Assembly (NCBI RefSeq): GCF_001183605.1
Contig: NZ_LFXJ01000005.1
Span: 1,583,003 to 1,647,002 of the forward strand
Origin: Lysinibacillus xylanilyticus
GTDB taxonomy: Bacteria; Bacillota; Bacilli; Bacillales_A; Planococcaceae
Length of the DNA: 64,000 nt
Direction of reading: 5' to 3'
Of the stretch, positions 17,538 through 25,982 are shown one piece after another. Numbering within the stretch: the stretch's first letter is position 1; every line of letters begins with the position of its first letter. Both the position numbers and the translations under genes were made by a program. The notes beneath the pieces are model-generated. The model searched no databases. It worked only from the letters and a program-made list of their open reading frames with translations, and was not told where the DNA came from.

Positions 17538-17568
17538 ACTATAAACTATAGGGTTGACCTAATGTCAA
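17538..17568 (-). promoter_or_regulatory. MerR-type promoter facing the DUF418 gene
   Basis: On the minus strand TTGACA (17563-17568) and TATAGT (17538-17543) are separated by 19 bases, the over-long spacer typical of MerR-activated promoters. The spacer carries the AGGTCAACCCT dyad. The element closely matches the one at 17753-17783. Confidence 0.8.
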
Positions 17569-17752
17569 ACCAACTTTTTTTGTGTACTCCTCTCAATTCA
17601 TTTGCCCAATTATTCATTGGTAGAATGATGCTAAAACCCACACGCCGAAAATCCGTTATCTTTATCACATTGAATTTATACTTACAACTTCTTATAACCA
17701 TTCTTTCATTATCAGTGATACCTGTTTAAAGATTTTATCTTATGTTTATTGT

Positions 17753-17783
17753 TTGACATTAGGCTAGCCCTAGAGTTTATATT
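17753..17783 (+). promoter_or_regulatory. MerR-type promoter of the MerR gene
   Basis: TTGACA (17753-17758), a 19-base spacer with the dyad AGGCTAGCCCT, and TATATT (17778-17783). The start codon at 17806 lies 22 bases past the -10 box, so the frame open upstream of it is not transcribed. Confidence 0.82.
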
Positions 17784-17805
17784 TATGCTAGAGAAGAGGG
17801 ATATT

Positions 17806-18537
17806 ATGGATGAAACAATTACAATAAATCAATTAGCTAAAATATTTGATATTAGTCATCATCAAATACGATATTACGAAGAAAAAGGGCTCTTATTTCC
17901 ATCCTACACGGATAATAATAGATATCGAAAATATTCTCTTAAGGAAATTTATCAACTTGCTCAAATTTTAATGTTGAGAGACCTAAATCTTTCAATCGCA
18001 CAAATTAAAGATGTTGTAACGACATATAAAGAAAATGATTATTTGAGTTTATTAGGCGAAAAATCAAAAGAACTTTCAGACGAAATAAACAAACTACAAA
18101 AAATTAAAAAGGCAATTGATAACCATTATGTAAATATTACAAACAAAAAAGTAAGTTCAACAAAATACTTTAAAAAAAATCATTTAGAAAAAATTATTAC
18201 TTTAAAAACTAATGAAACCTTATCCGCCAAGGATTTTTTAAAATTACAATTATCAACGCAATTTTTTTATAATGATATTATTTATGTTTTTGAAGAAGAT
18301 GAATATCATATGTGTATAAAAACAGAACATAAAGCTGATTTCATCATGAATGAAGGTAAATATAGTTCTATATTTATTATTAGTGAAAATGATGATGAAT
18401 TTGAGGAACAAATATTATCCATTATCGACAAGGAAAAAGCCCCTATCTATATAATGGAGCTCTCAAGCGGCATTTTTACTAATAGTAATATTCTTGAGTT
18501 AGAAATTCTAATTCCCGAAAAAAGCAATAAAAATTAA
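17806..18537 (+). CDS. MerR-family transcriptional regulator
   Basis: Residues 1-70 are a MerR DNA-binding domain (ITINQLAKIFDISHHQIRYY, EKGLLFPSYTDNNRYRKYS), then a helical coiled coil (~75-115), then a C-terminal domain of ~125 residues of the effector-binding kind without a recognised signature. ATG at 17806 follows GAAGAGGG. MerR proteins untwist promoters with 19-bp spacers; two such promoters with near-identical spacers flank this locus, one reading into this gene and one leftward to the DUF418 gene, so auto-control and control of the neighbour are likely. Confidence 0.9.
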   Translation: MDETITINQLAKIFDISHHQIRYYEEKGLLFPSYTDNNRYRKYSLKEIYQLAQILMLRDLNLSIAQIKDVVTTYKENDYLSLLGEKSKELSDEINKLQKIKKAIDNHYVNITNKKVSSTKYFKKNHLEKIITLKTNETLSAKDFLKLQLSTQFFYNDIIYVFEEDEYHMCIKTEHKADFIMNEGKYSSIFIISENDDEFEEQILSIIDKEKAPIYIMELSSGIFTNSNILELEILIPEKSNKN

Positions 18538-18610
18538 AGCTAATCGGGATCAATTATGCTGAAAGAAGTTAAATTTATTAGAGTATAAATCACATGCTAG
18601 AGAATGCTAA

Positions 18611-18796
18611 ATTACAGACATTTCTGTTAGTCCGGAACATAGAAGCAAAGGAGTTGGAAAGCTGTTATTGCAGTGGGCAAAGAATTTTGCTCGAACTCAT
18701 TTACAATCAAATGAGTTGAGTTTGCACGTCGCAAGTAGTAATCCTCGTCAATTTTACGAGCTCATATCATTCCGTGCTGCAGCTTTTATTCAATGA
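18611..18796 (+). pseudogene. GNAT acetyltransferase remnant
   Basis: After an in-frame stop, 61 codons encode the acetyl-CoA-binding motif A of a GNAT enzyme (DISVSPEHRSKGVGKLLLQW) and the following strand and helix (SLHVASSNPRQFYEL), ending at TGA 18794. The N-terminal half is missing and there is no start, so the gene is dead. Confidence 0.75.
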
Positions 18797-18853
18797 ATCG
18801 AAATTTTATTATTAATTATAATGATAGAAATAATTGTGAAATAAGCACCATTT

Positions 18854-18904
18854 TAAACGGCTCACATTTTGAACAGACTTGTTCATAATGCGAGCCGTTT
18901 TTTA
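18854..18904 (+). terminator. Terminator hairpin
   Basis: AAACGGCTC and GAGCCGTTT anchor a long imperfect stem (TGAACA/TTGTTCA inside), followed by TTTTTT on the plus strand. It separates the GNAT remnant from the SDR gene on the other strand. Confidence 0.75.
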
Positions 18905-18911
18905 TACTGAA

Positions 18912-19634
18912 TTATACATTCATGTCTGTAATGGCAGGAATATTTATTTCCTTTACACATGAAACTGGTGATAGATTAATAATACATTGGACAAGGGCTA
19001 CAATATCTTGTACAGGAATACGTGTACCTTCATACAGCTTAATTGCCTTTTCAGCCCCTTCTTCAAAAGGTACTTCAGCAGCAAGTTCTCCTGGATTAAT
19101 ACACGTTACCGAGATCTTATCTTTTCTCACATGCTCACGCAAAGCATTTGTAATGCCTCGTAAGCCAAATTTAGATGTAACAAACGAAACTTGCGCATTA
19201 TTCGAATGATCTAAACCAGCAGTTGAACCAATTAAAACAATTTTTCCGCTTTTCGCCTGTCTTAAGTTAGGTAACAGCGCCTGGATATATGTAATTGTCG
19301 AAGTTAAATTAATATTAATTAAATTTGCAATATCCCCAACTTCATCGTTATCAAACGTATAGTCATCTTCAAAACCACGTTTTTCCCATACTCCAACATT
19401 GTAAATTAATACATCAATAACAACGTCTTTTAAAGCTTCTTTTAGAGCAGGAATATGTTGTTGACTAGATAAATCAATTGTCAGCCATTTCCGAATGACG
19501 CCATCATGTAAATCTAAACTACTTGGTCGTGTGCGCGATACCACCCATACTGTGTCCCCTTCTGTTGGTAATCCCTTTACAAATGCATCACCTAATCCTT
19601 GGCTTGCTCCAAATATAATAAAGTTCTTACTCAT
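18912..19634 (-). CDS. SDR-family oxidoreductase with Phe in place of the catalytic Tyr
   Basis: The 240-residue protein has the Rossmann start FIIFGASQGLGDAF (GxxxGxG), NVG, the active-site serine in LIGSTAGL and the conserved lysine in VSFVTSKFGLRG. In the YxxxK motif the tyrosine is a phenylalanine (codon TTT), so normal proton transfer should be impaired. Short-chain dehydrogenases reduce carbonyls with NAD(P)H. This one may be an atypical or regulatory member. ATG at 19634. Function and substrate unknown. Confidence 0.88.
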   Translation of the reverse strand: MSKNFIIFGASQGLGDAFVKGLPTEGDTVWVVSRTRPSSLDLHDGVIRKWLTIDLSSQQHIPALKEALKDVVIDVLIYNVGVWEKRGFEDDYTFDNDEVGDIANLININLTSTITYIQALLPNLRQAKSGKIVLIGSTAGLDHSNNAQVSFVTSKFGLRGITNALREHVRKDKISVTCINPGELAAEVPFEEGAEKAIKLYEGTRIPVQDIVALVQCIINLSPVSCVKEINIPAITDMNV

Positions 19635-19749
19635 CCAATCACCCTTTCTATATAACTACAACATAAGTATAGTTAATAGAAAAATTAGTAACAACTAAAG
19701 TGATTTCTGGGAACACTTGGGTAATAAAATTTGTCTATACTCGTACATT

Positions 19750-20484
19750 TTAAACCTCTTTTACCCAATAAGTTGTACAATCGTCACTTCGATCTAGGAA
19801 ACCATATTCTATTAGATATCTTCTAATTGATACATAATCGCTATAAATAGGCTTCAAAATCTCATTTATTTCTTTTTCATTATATTTACGCCCTACCTCA
19901 AACTTCGTTACAATGTGTTGCAGTAAAATAATTTTTCGTTTTTCCTTACTTGGAAAACTTTCAATAGGACCATCTAGGCCATTTTTAAAATACGTCGCTA
20001 GTACTTTTTCTTTCTCGTCTACTGTAATCGCATAACGCTCATCCACCTGTGTTGCCCCCTTATGAATTGGTTCGTATACTTTTGTTGTTTCTAAAGCCTG
20101 CATAATTGCCAGAAAAACTTTTGCTTGTTTTTCTTTCTCTTTCAATTTAAATCGATGTTGTCGAATTGTTGATATGCTATTTGCAGAAGTGTTATTAATA
20201 ATTTCCTTATCTGGCGCACCTGTTGCAAACAGCATCAGCAATTCGGTTTGGATATCTGATAGCCCTGTATACTTCTTATCTAATTGAAGTAACCCTTCAA
20301 ACACAGAGTTATGTTCATTCTCGATATGGAGTTGTATAGCTTTTTTAGCCGTAATAAATCGATTATCTATTTTGAACACTTCTTCGGTATCAAATATTTC
20401 TTTACAAAAAATACATTCATATGTATCACCTGTGTTTACGTATCCCCTCGATATTTCCTCTATTGTCAAATCACCCATATTCAT
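19750..20484 (-). CDS. DUF2087 transcriptional-regulator-like protein
   Basis: From ATG at 20484 (GTGGGG upstream) the protein has ~244 residues: a zinc-finger-like start (YECIFCKEIF ... HIENEH), a LuxR-like helix-turn-helix (GLSDIQTELLMLFATGAPDK ... STIRQHRFKLK) and a C-terminal DUF2087 domain (TYFKNGLDGPIESFPSKEKR ... YLIEYGFLDR). It is probably a DNA-binding regulator, though this is inferred from the domain combination. A longer frame to 20613 is open but has no ribosome site. Confidence 0.85.
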   Translation of the reverse strand: MNMGDLTIEEISRGYVNTGDTYECIFCKEIFDTEEVFKIDNRFITAKKAIQLHIENEHNSVFEGLLQLDKKYTGLSDIQTELLMLFATGAPDKEIINNTSANSISTIRQHRFKLKEKEKQAKVFLAIMQALETTKVYEPIHKGATQVDERYAITVDEKEKVLATYFKNGLDGPIESFPSKEKRKIILLQHIVTKFEVGRKYNEKEINEILKPIYSDYVSIRRYLIEYGFLDRSDDCTTYWVKEV

Positions 20485-20680
20485 AAACAAAACCCCACTT
20501 CGTTCATCATTTAATAAACAATATATAATAAATCCATTCATTTGTAAACAAAAACTCATTTTGTTTATCCTACAAAGCAAAAAGAAGAATCCATTTTGAC
20601 AATAATTAATCAAAATAGATTCCTCTCAGTAAAGAGTATCAGCTTCTTCAAATTTAGCACCTATTTATTGAATAAAGCAT

Positions 20681-21280
20681 TTATTTAACCCCTCTCACAA
20701 TTAGGTCTGCTCTCTCAAATGGTTTATGCTCCTCAACATACATATCTTCCGAAACCATCCAATTACTTTCCCACATTTCACGTGCTTCTTCTCCGTCTCT
20801 TTCTAAGCCTCTTGAAAGACGAATGTCTCTTGGGCAATCAACCCATATTTTCAAATCATATTTGTCAGCCAGTTCTTTTCGAATGGTATACACACCTTCG
20901 ATTATTACAATGCCACCTATTGGAACAGTATGCCATTCAGCTAAGCTATCCGTTTCCCAATCATATCTTTGGTAATATCCCACTTTTTCTTGGCTTAGAG
21001 GTTCTAACACCTGATTCAATAATCGTATCCAATCAAAATCAGCACCTATAGGCTTATTAGTAGGTTCTATTTTCATAATCAAAGAGGAGGGAAGATAAAA
21101 ATCATCCATATGAACAACTGTTACATCTAAAAAATCCTCTTTTATTTTATCGGCAAATGTACTTTTTCCAGAGCCTCCGCAACCATCTATTCCAATCAAG
21201 AAAGTGGATTGCTTTTTAGAATTACCTTTAATCATCTCGCCAAACAGTTGTCTTAAAGAACTATATTCTTCGTTTCTCAT
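20681..21280 (-). CDS. Uridine-kinase-like P-loop kinase
   Basis: The ~199-residue protein has the Walker A motif GIDGCGGSGKST near residue 30, a DDFY acceptor-site motif (VVHMDDFYLPSS) and a VIIEGVYTI strand, the layout of the uridine kinase/phosphoribulokinase family. Substrate is probably a nucleoside or related sugar, not proven. ATG at 21280 follows AAGGAGAGG; the open frame to 21352 is not supported. It is monocistronic. Confidence 0.87.
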   Translation of the reverse strand: MRNEEYSSLRQLFGEMIKGNSKKQSTFLIGIDGCGGSGKSTFADKIKEDFLDVTVVHMDDFYLPSSLIMKIEPTNKPIGADFDWIRLLNQVLEPLSQEKVGYYQRYDWETDSLAEWHTVPIGGIVIIEGVYTIRKELADKYDLKIWVDCPRDIRLSRGLERDGEEAREMWESNWMVSEDMYVEEHKPFERADLIVRGVK

Positions 21281-21494
21281 TTTGCTATCCTCTCCTTGCA
21301 TTCCACTTAAAAGTGTTCTCTCCCAGTTACTTCTTAAACAAAACAAATACATTAGATGAAGAAGTAAATTGTTTATTAATCGAACTTAGATAACCTAACA
21401 CCATTATAGATTTCCATATTTTTCATTAAATCCCTTTTAGTTATCAAGTTTTCTCTTAAAACGATCCATCTAATAAAATTTCTTTCGTCTCATT

Positions 21495-21559
21495 GACAGA
21501 AAATTCAGGCTTAATATATAATTTTGGTATTACCACTGTCTTTGATTTGTATTACCACA
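21495..21559 (+). promoter_or_regulatory. Promoter and two FadR-like operators
   Basis: TTGACA (21495-21500), 18-base spacer, TATAAT (21519-21524). Just past the -10 lies TGGTATTACCA (21527-21537), matching the TGGT...ACCA form of FadR operators, and a second, imperfect TTGTATTACCA (21549-21559), 22 bases away (two helical turns). Binding would block the start of transcription, implying autorepression of the FadR-like gene. Confidence 0.75.
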
Positions 21560-21578
21560 AAATAAAGGGGACGAGGAT

Positions 21579-22262
21579 TTGAAAGAAAAAGAACGCTCCT
21601 CAGATAAAATTGAGAATGAATTAATTAGATCCATATTGGCTGGTGTTTATTCTGTAGGAAATACTTTACCGCCGGAAAGAGAGCTTGCAAAGGAATTTGG
21701 TGTTGGCCGTCCAACTATTCGAGAGGCGCTTCAACGTTTAGGAAGGGGTGGATGGATTACAGGAAGAAAAGGAATGCCTGCGATTGTTAATGATTATTGG
21801 CGCAGTGGGAATCTAACAACACTTGTTAATATTGTTGAGAATCATCATATCATAACAGATGAATTTATCATGTACTTATTAGAATTAAGAAGTTCTTTGA
21901 CGCCGGCTTATATTCGTGATGCTGTTACGTTTAATCAACCTAAAGTAGTTGCTCTCCTTGCCAATCTAGAGCAGCTTGAAGATAGTGCAGAAAGCTATGC
22001 AGAATTTGATTGGGATTTGCAAAAAAGGTGTGCCGGCCTTGCCATCAATCCAATCTTTCTACTCATTTTAAATAGCTTCGATTCTATTTATTTAGATATG
22101 GCGAAAAGATATTTTTCTATAAAAGATCATCGTGAGTTGTCCTTCAACTATTACCACGACTTATTAAAAGCTGCATTAAAGGGAGATGCAAAGGAAGCGG
22201 AAAGGTTGTCTACGGAAACAATGGCGAAAAGCTTGGCTCTCTGGAAAGATAGAAAAAAATAA
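21579..22262 (+). CDS. GntR/FadR-type fatty-acid-responsive regulator
   Basis: Residues 8-75 are a GntR winged helix (GNTLPPERELAKEFGVGRPT, REALQRLGRGGWITGRKGMP), and the rest is an all-helical domain that follows the E. coli FadR layout (NPIFLLILNSF, YYHDLLKAALKGD). FadR binds acyl-CoA and switches between fatty-acid synthesis and breakdown; Bacillus normally uses an unrelated TetR-type FadR, so this type is notable here. TTG start behind GGGGACGAGG. A fatty-acid-hydroxylase-family gene follows after 21 bases. Confidence 0.88.
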   Translation: MKEKERSSDKIENELIRSILAGVYSVGNTLPPERELAKEFGVGRPTIREALQRLGRGGWITGRKGMPAIVNDYWRSGNLTTLVNIVENHHIITDEFIMYLLELRSSLTPAYIRDAVTFNQPKVVALLANLEQLEDSAESYAEFDWDLQKRCAGLAINPIFLLILNSFDSIYLDMAKRYFSIKDHRELSFNYYHDLLKAALKGDAKEAERLSTETMAKSLALWKDRKK

Positions 22263-22283
22263 AAAATACTGGAGGCGTGATAA

Positions 22284-22901
22284 ATGAGATTGAAATATTT
22301 TAAAGAATATTTTTCCTACCCTGATATATTAATCATGACCTGTCTATTCCTCATTAGCTTTGGATATATGATTCTACATTTAACCTCTATCGGAGTTTTG
22401 GGTGCTTTTATTCTGGGAATGATTATGTATTCCTTAGCTGAGTATGTTACACATAGGTTTCTTTTTCATCTGAAACCACCAAAGAATGCATTCTTGTTAA
22501 AAATGCTTAAACGCTTACATTATGACCACCATGCAAATCCGAATGAATTACATTTATTATTTTTACCCTTATGGTACAGTGTGCCAAACATTGCAATTGT
22601 AGCAGCTATTTTCTATATTCTTTCATCTAGCTTTGTAATTACAAACGCGTTTATTGCAGGTATCATGGTCTTTTTATTATTTTATGAGTGGAAGCATTAT
22701 ATCGCCCATCGCCCCCTTCAGCCAATATCTCCATGGGGGCGTTGGATGAAAAAGGTTCATTTATGGCATCATTTCAAAAATGAAAATTACTGGTATGGTG
22801 TTACGAACCCAGCCTATGATTTTCTCATGGGTACCTTTAAAAATCAAAAGGATGTTGGCCAAAGTAAAACTGCTAAAAATCTAGAGAAACGTGGCGAGTA
22901 G
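22284..22901 (+). CDS. Fatty acid hydroxylase/sterol desaturase family membrane enzyme
   Basis: A 205-residue protein with four to five hydrophobic segments and the histidine clusters of the di-iron family: EYVTHRFLFH, LHYDHHANP, EWKHYIAHRP and KVHLWHHFKNENYWYGVTNP. These enzymes hydroxylate or desaturate lipid chains at the membrane. GGAGG lies 7 bases before ATG. It directly follows the FadR-like gene and is probably in the same operon, so its substrate may be a fatty acid or a lipid under fatty-acid control. Confidence 0.9.
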   Translation: MRLKYFKEYFSYPDILIMTCLFLISFGYMILHLTSIGVLGAFILGMIMYSLAEYVTHRFLFHLKPPKNAFLLKMLKRLHYDHHANPNELHLLFLPLWYSVPNIAIVAAIFYILSSSFVITNAFIAGIMVFLLFYEWKHYIAHRPLQPISPWGRWMKKVHLWHHFKNENYWYGVTNPAYDFLMGTFKNQKDVGQSKTAKNLEKRGE

Positions 22902-22964
22902 AAAATAGAATTATAAAAGATATGCCTTCTGCAATATTCGGTCCTATTTTGTCTTTATGATAAA

Positions 22965-22995
22965 AATCCAATCATCTTTATTTGATGATTGGATT
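22965..22995 (+). terminator. Hairpin behind the fatty-acid operon
   Basis: AATCCAATCATC (22965-22976) pairs with GATGATTGGATT (22984-22995); the T-run behind it is interrupted. It ends the FadR/hydroxylase operon and faces the convergent ankyrin gene. Confidence 0.65.
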
Positions 22996-23014
22996 TTGGT
23001 CCTTTTTAAAACTA

Positions 23015-23051
23015 CACTTACTTATGATACGTTCTTCGTAAAATCTACTAG
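23015..23051. repeat. Dispersed palindromic repeat, copy 1
   Basis: CACTTACTTATGATACG and a following CGTAA match the core of the repeat family seen in full at 29887-29939. The right arm is degenerate. It lies at the 3' side of the ankyrin gene. Confidence 0.55.
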
Positions 23052-23722
23052 TCTACTAACATTTCAATCATTTTTGTATAGCCCATCTCCTTGGCATAAT
23101 CAAGTGCTGTCTTACCTGAATTGTCACGAAGTTCTTTATTCGCATTGTATGCTAATAATTCTTGTACAATTTGCTGATACACCACTGAACCGTCAGTTAA
23201 TGCTACCGCTTCAATTAATGCTGTATAGCCAAAATTATTTTGATGATCGATATCCGCTTTCCCATCGAGTAAAAGTAGCTTCACATTGTTTAAATGTCCT
23301 TTTTCTGCTGCAGGTATTAAGGCATTGCCCCCATAGCGATTAACAATATTTTGATTTGGCTCCGCATGCTCAATCATATACTTTAAAATCTCTGTTTTTC
23401 CTTGGGCACCTGCATACAGATAGGCGCTATCCTGAATATTATCTTGTTGATTAATATCGGCTCCCGCTTCAATTAAAAGTTTTGCCACCTCAATATAGTT
23501 TTCATGAGTAGCAATTAATAAAGGTGTTTCCCCTTTATCATTTGTTTCATTAATTGGATATGATGGATCCTGCAAAATTTCTTGTACTTTTTCTAAATCA
23601 TTGTTTTCAACTGCTTGAATAAGATTATCTGATTGTGGCTTCATATTCTCTTCCTCCCCCTTATCATTACACCCGGTCAATATGAATAATGTGCTTACTA
23701 CAATGCTAATAAAATATTTCAT
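23048..23722 (-). CDS. Ankyrin-repeat lipoprotein
   Basis: The protein of 224 residues starts with a lipoprotein signal (MKYFISIVVSTLF, lipobox LTGC) and then has about five ankyrin repeats (e.g. KGETPLLIATHENYIEVAKL, GNALIPAAEKGHLNNVKLLL, FGYTALIEAVAL). It should sit on the outer face of the membrane and bind another protein. ATG at 23722 is set by AAGGAGGG. It is the last gene after the kinase and response regulator, so it may be an accessory protein of that signal system (inference). Confidence 0.9.
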   Translation of the reverse strand: MKYFISIVVSTLFILTGCNDKGEEENMKPQSDNLIQAVENNDLEKVQEILQDPSYPINETNDKGETPLLIATHENYIEVAKLLIEAGADINQQDNIQDSAYLYAGAQGKTEILKYMIEHAEPNQNIVNRYGGNALIPAAEKGHLNNVKLLLLDGKADIDHQNNFGYTALIEAVALTDGSVVYQQIVQELLAYNANKELRDNSGKTALDYAKEMGYTKMIEMLVD

Positions 23723-23751
23723 ATAATACCCTCCTTTCACAAGGAGATTTT

Positions 23752-24444
23752 TCAGCTATTAAAGCGATATCCACTGCCCCAAATTGTCTCAATTGGCAGT
23801 TCTGATAGTTTTCCCTTTTTTAATTTATCTCGAATGCGACCTACATGAACAACAACTGTAAAAACATCTCCATCTAAATCATCCAAATACCATAATTGAC
23901 GGAAAAGCTGCTCCTTTGTCCAAACACGATTCGGATGCTCCATAAAGAACACGAGTAAATCAAATTCCTTCGTTGTAAAAATAACTTCCTGACCTAAAAC
24001 GAATACTTTTCGTGCAGCCTTATCAACTATAATATTTTTCATCTCTAAATAATCCTGTGTTTGTCCAGTACCTGTTAGTTGCCTATAACGCTTACTATGA
24101 GCTTGTACACGTGCGACGAACTCACTCGGACTAAATGGTTTCGTTATATAATCATCCGCACCTAAGCCAAGCCCTCTTATCTTATCAATATCTTCTTTTT
24201 TTGCAGATACAATTATAAGGGGAATATTTTTCTTTTCACGAATGCGTCGGCAAATTTCAAAACCGTTCATTGAAGGGAGCATTAAATCAACAACAATTAA
24301 ATCAAAAGGCTCATTTAATGCTCGATTCAACCCTTCAAAACCGTCCGTTACAATTTCCGCCTCTATTTCATGAATTTCTAAATAATCTCTCTGTAATTCT
24401 GCAATGCTAATATCATCTTCAATGATTAATATTCGTGTTGGCAC
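23752..24444 (-). CDS. OmpR/PhoB-family response regulator
   Basis: The receiver domain has the acidic pair ED at 9-10, phosphoacceptor Asp53 (VVDLMLPSMNG), Thr/Ser in LIIVSAKKED and Lys in DYITKPF. Residues ~130-230 form the winged-helix DNA-binding domain (VWTKEQLFRQLW, VVVHVGRIRDKLKK). GTG start; AAAGGAAG lies upstream. It follows the kinase gene by 18 bases, the reverse of the commoner regulator-first order. Confidence 0.93.
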   Translation of the reverse strand: MPTRILIIEDDISIAELQRDYLEIHEIEAEIVTDGFEGLNRALNEPFDLIVVDLMLPSMNGFEICRRIREKKNIPLIIVSAKKEDIDKIRGLGLGADDYITKPFSPSEFVARVQAHSKRYRQLTGTGQTQDYLEMKNIIVDKAARKVFVLGQEVIFTTKEFDLLVFFMEHPNRVWTKEQLFRQLWYLDDLDGDVFTVVVHVGRIRDKLKKGKLSELPIETIWGSGYRFNS

Positions 24445-24462
24445 CAGTCATTGACACTTCCT

Positions 24463-25914
24463 TTAAGCCTTACCCAAGATTATTGTCACCGTTGTACCAT
24501 AATGTAGCTTACTTTGAATTTTCACGTGACCATTATGCTTTTCAACGATTTGTTTCACAATTGCAAGTCCCAAGCCACTACCGCCTGTCGTCGAGGTACG
24601 CGCTTCTTCCCCACGATAAAAATGATCGAATACATATGGGAGTTGGAGCTCCGAAATTCCTTGCCCGTTATCCTTTATGACGATTTCAACTAAATCATCG
24701 ACTACTACTACTTCTAATATCATACATAAAGGTTCAGTTGGCTTTTTAAACTTCATACTATTTTCAATTAAATTAGTGATTGCCCGATTCATCTGCATAC
24801 GATCAATATGAACATACACATCCTCCACTACATTCAACTCTAATTGAACTTCTCGATTGTATAACTGAAACTCCTCCACTATATGTGTAAGAAATTTTGC
24901 AAGCTGTATTCGTTCAAAATGAAAATGAACTGCCTCAGCATCAAACTTAGAGTAAAGGAAGAGTTCTTCAATTAATCTGTTTAATGCAAGTGATTTAGAA
25001 TGAATGGTCTTTAAATACTTTTCTCGCTTTTCAGGTGTTTCGGCAACTCCCTCCTGTAATCCTTCAACATACCCAATAATAGTTGTAATCGGAGTTTTTA
25101 AATCATGAGAAATACTTGCTATTAGATCTTTACGATTTTTTTCAAGATTTCGCTGCTCCTGGATTGAAACCAAAAGCGCTGATCGCATACTCTCAAAATT
25201 AGCTGTCAGTTCATGTACTTCCCTTGCTGTATTAGCAGGCATAGTGGGTGCCTTGATCATTAAATCTCCCTCTCGTATTTCAGACATGATCTGTCCTAAA
25301 TTTTCTAAAGGATTAATAATCGTCTTGTGTAAAAGTTGATTTAAAAAGAGCATAGCTGCAATGGATACAAGAAGGATGAAGAAAATAATAATAATTCCCC
25401 ATTTTGTAAGGAACTCTAAAAAGCTGTTTTCTTTTTTCAGCACTAAGACGCTACCCTTCGACTTGTCGCTATAATAGAAATCAAACTTAATATAACGATA
25501 GAGTCCCCCTGCATTATCTATTGTGCCCTTCGTTTCAATATTATTCGTGTCAAACATTGGGAAATGAACGACTAGTGACTTTTCTACTAGCCCCTCCGAA
25601 TAATATACAATTTCCTCTTCATGGCGAATGACAACCTCAAGTGACTTCTCCTCAATCTGTTGCATTTTTTTTTGCATGTCTTGCACTAAAAGCTTGTCTG
25701 GATCATGCTTGGCAATATTACGTAGCTCTACATAAGCAAGCTCCTCTTCCGGGCTCAAGGAACGTTGCTTCGTAAAAGTTTTATACAATATTTTTGGTGT
25801 CGGAACGGACCCTGTTGTCACATAAAAAACAATGCATAAGATTGAGAGAATAGAGACACTCGCAATAATAATACCGCCAATATAAGAAGTTAAAAATCTA
25901 TTCTTGATTGTCAT
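24463..25914 (-). CDS. Membrane sensor histidine kinase
   Basis: A 483-residue kinase: first membrane segment ~12-32, an extracytoplasmic sensor region ~33-170, second segment ~172-190, HAMP linker ~195-245, phosphoacceptor His270 (SISHDLKTPIT), then N box (NLIENSMKF), G1 (DNGQGI) and G2 (GGSGLGLAIV). It would phosphorylate the regulator encoded next. AAAGGAG precedes ATG. The sensor region is not recognised; the adjacent lipoproteins may supply or modulate its signal (inference). Confidence 0.93.
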   Translation of the reverse strand: MTIKNRFLTSYIGGIIIASVSILSILCIVFYVTTGSVPTPKILYKTFTKQRSLSPEEELAYVELRNIAKHDPDKLLVQDMQKKMQQIEEKSLEVVIRHEEEIVYYSEGLVEKSLVVHFPMFDTNNIETKGTIDNAGGLYRYIKFDFYYSDKSKGSVLVLKKENSFLEFLTKWGIIIIFFILLVSIAAMLFLNQLLHKTIINPLENLGQIMSEIREGDLMIKAPTMPANTAREVHELTANFESMRSALLVSIQEQRNLEKNRKDLIASISHDLKTPITTIIGYVEGLQEGVAETPEKREKYLKTIHSKSLALNRLIEELFLYSKFDAEAVHFHFERIQLAKFLTHIVEEFQLYNREVQLELNVVEDVYVHIDRMQMNRAITNLIENSMKFKKPTEPLCMILEVVVVDDLVEIVIKDNGQGISELQLPYVFDHFYRGEEARTSTTGGSGLGLAIVKQIVEKHNGHVKIQSKLHYGTTVTIILGKA

Positions 25915-25982
25915 ATTAATCTCCTTTCCTCAATTTATAAAGGAGATTCCTTACTTTTTCAAGTAATGGACTTTACTGTAAT

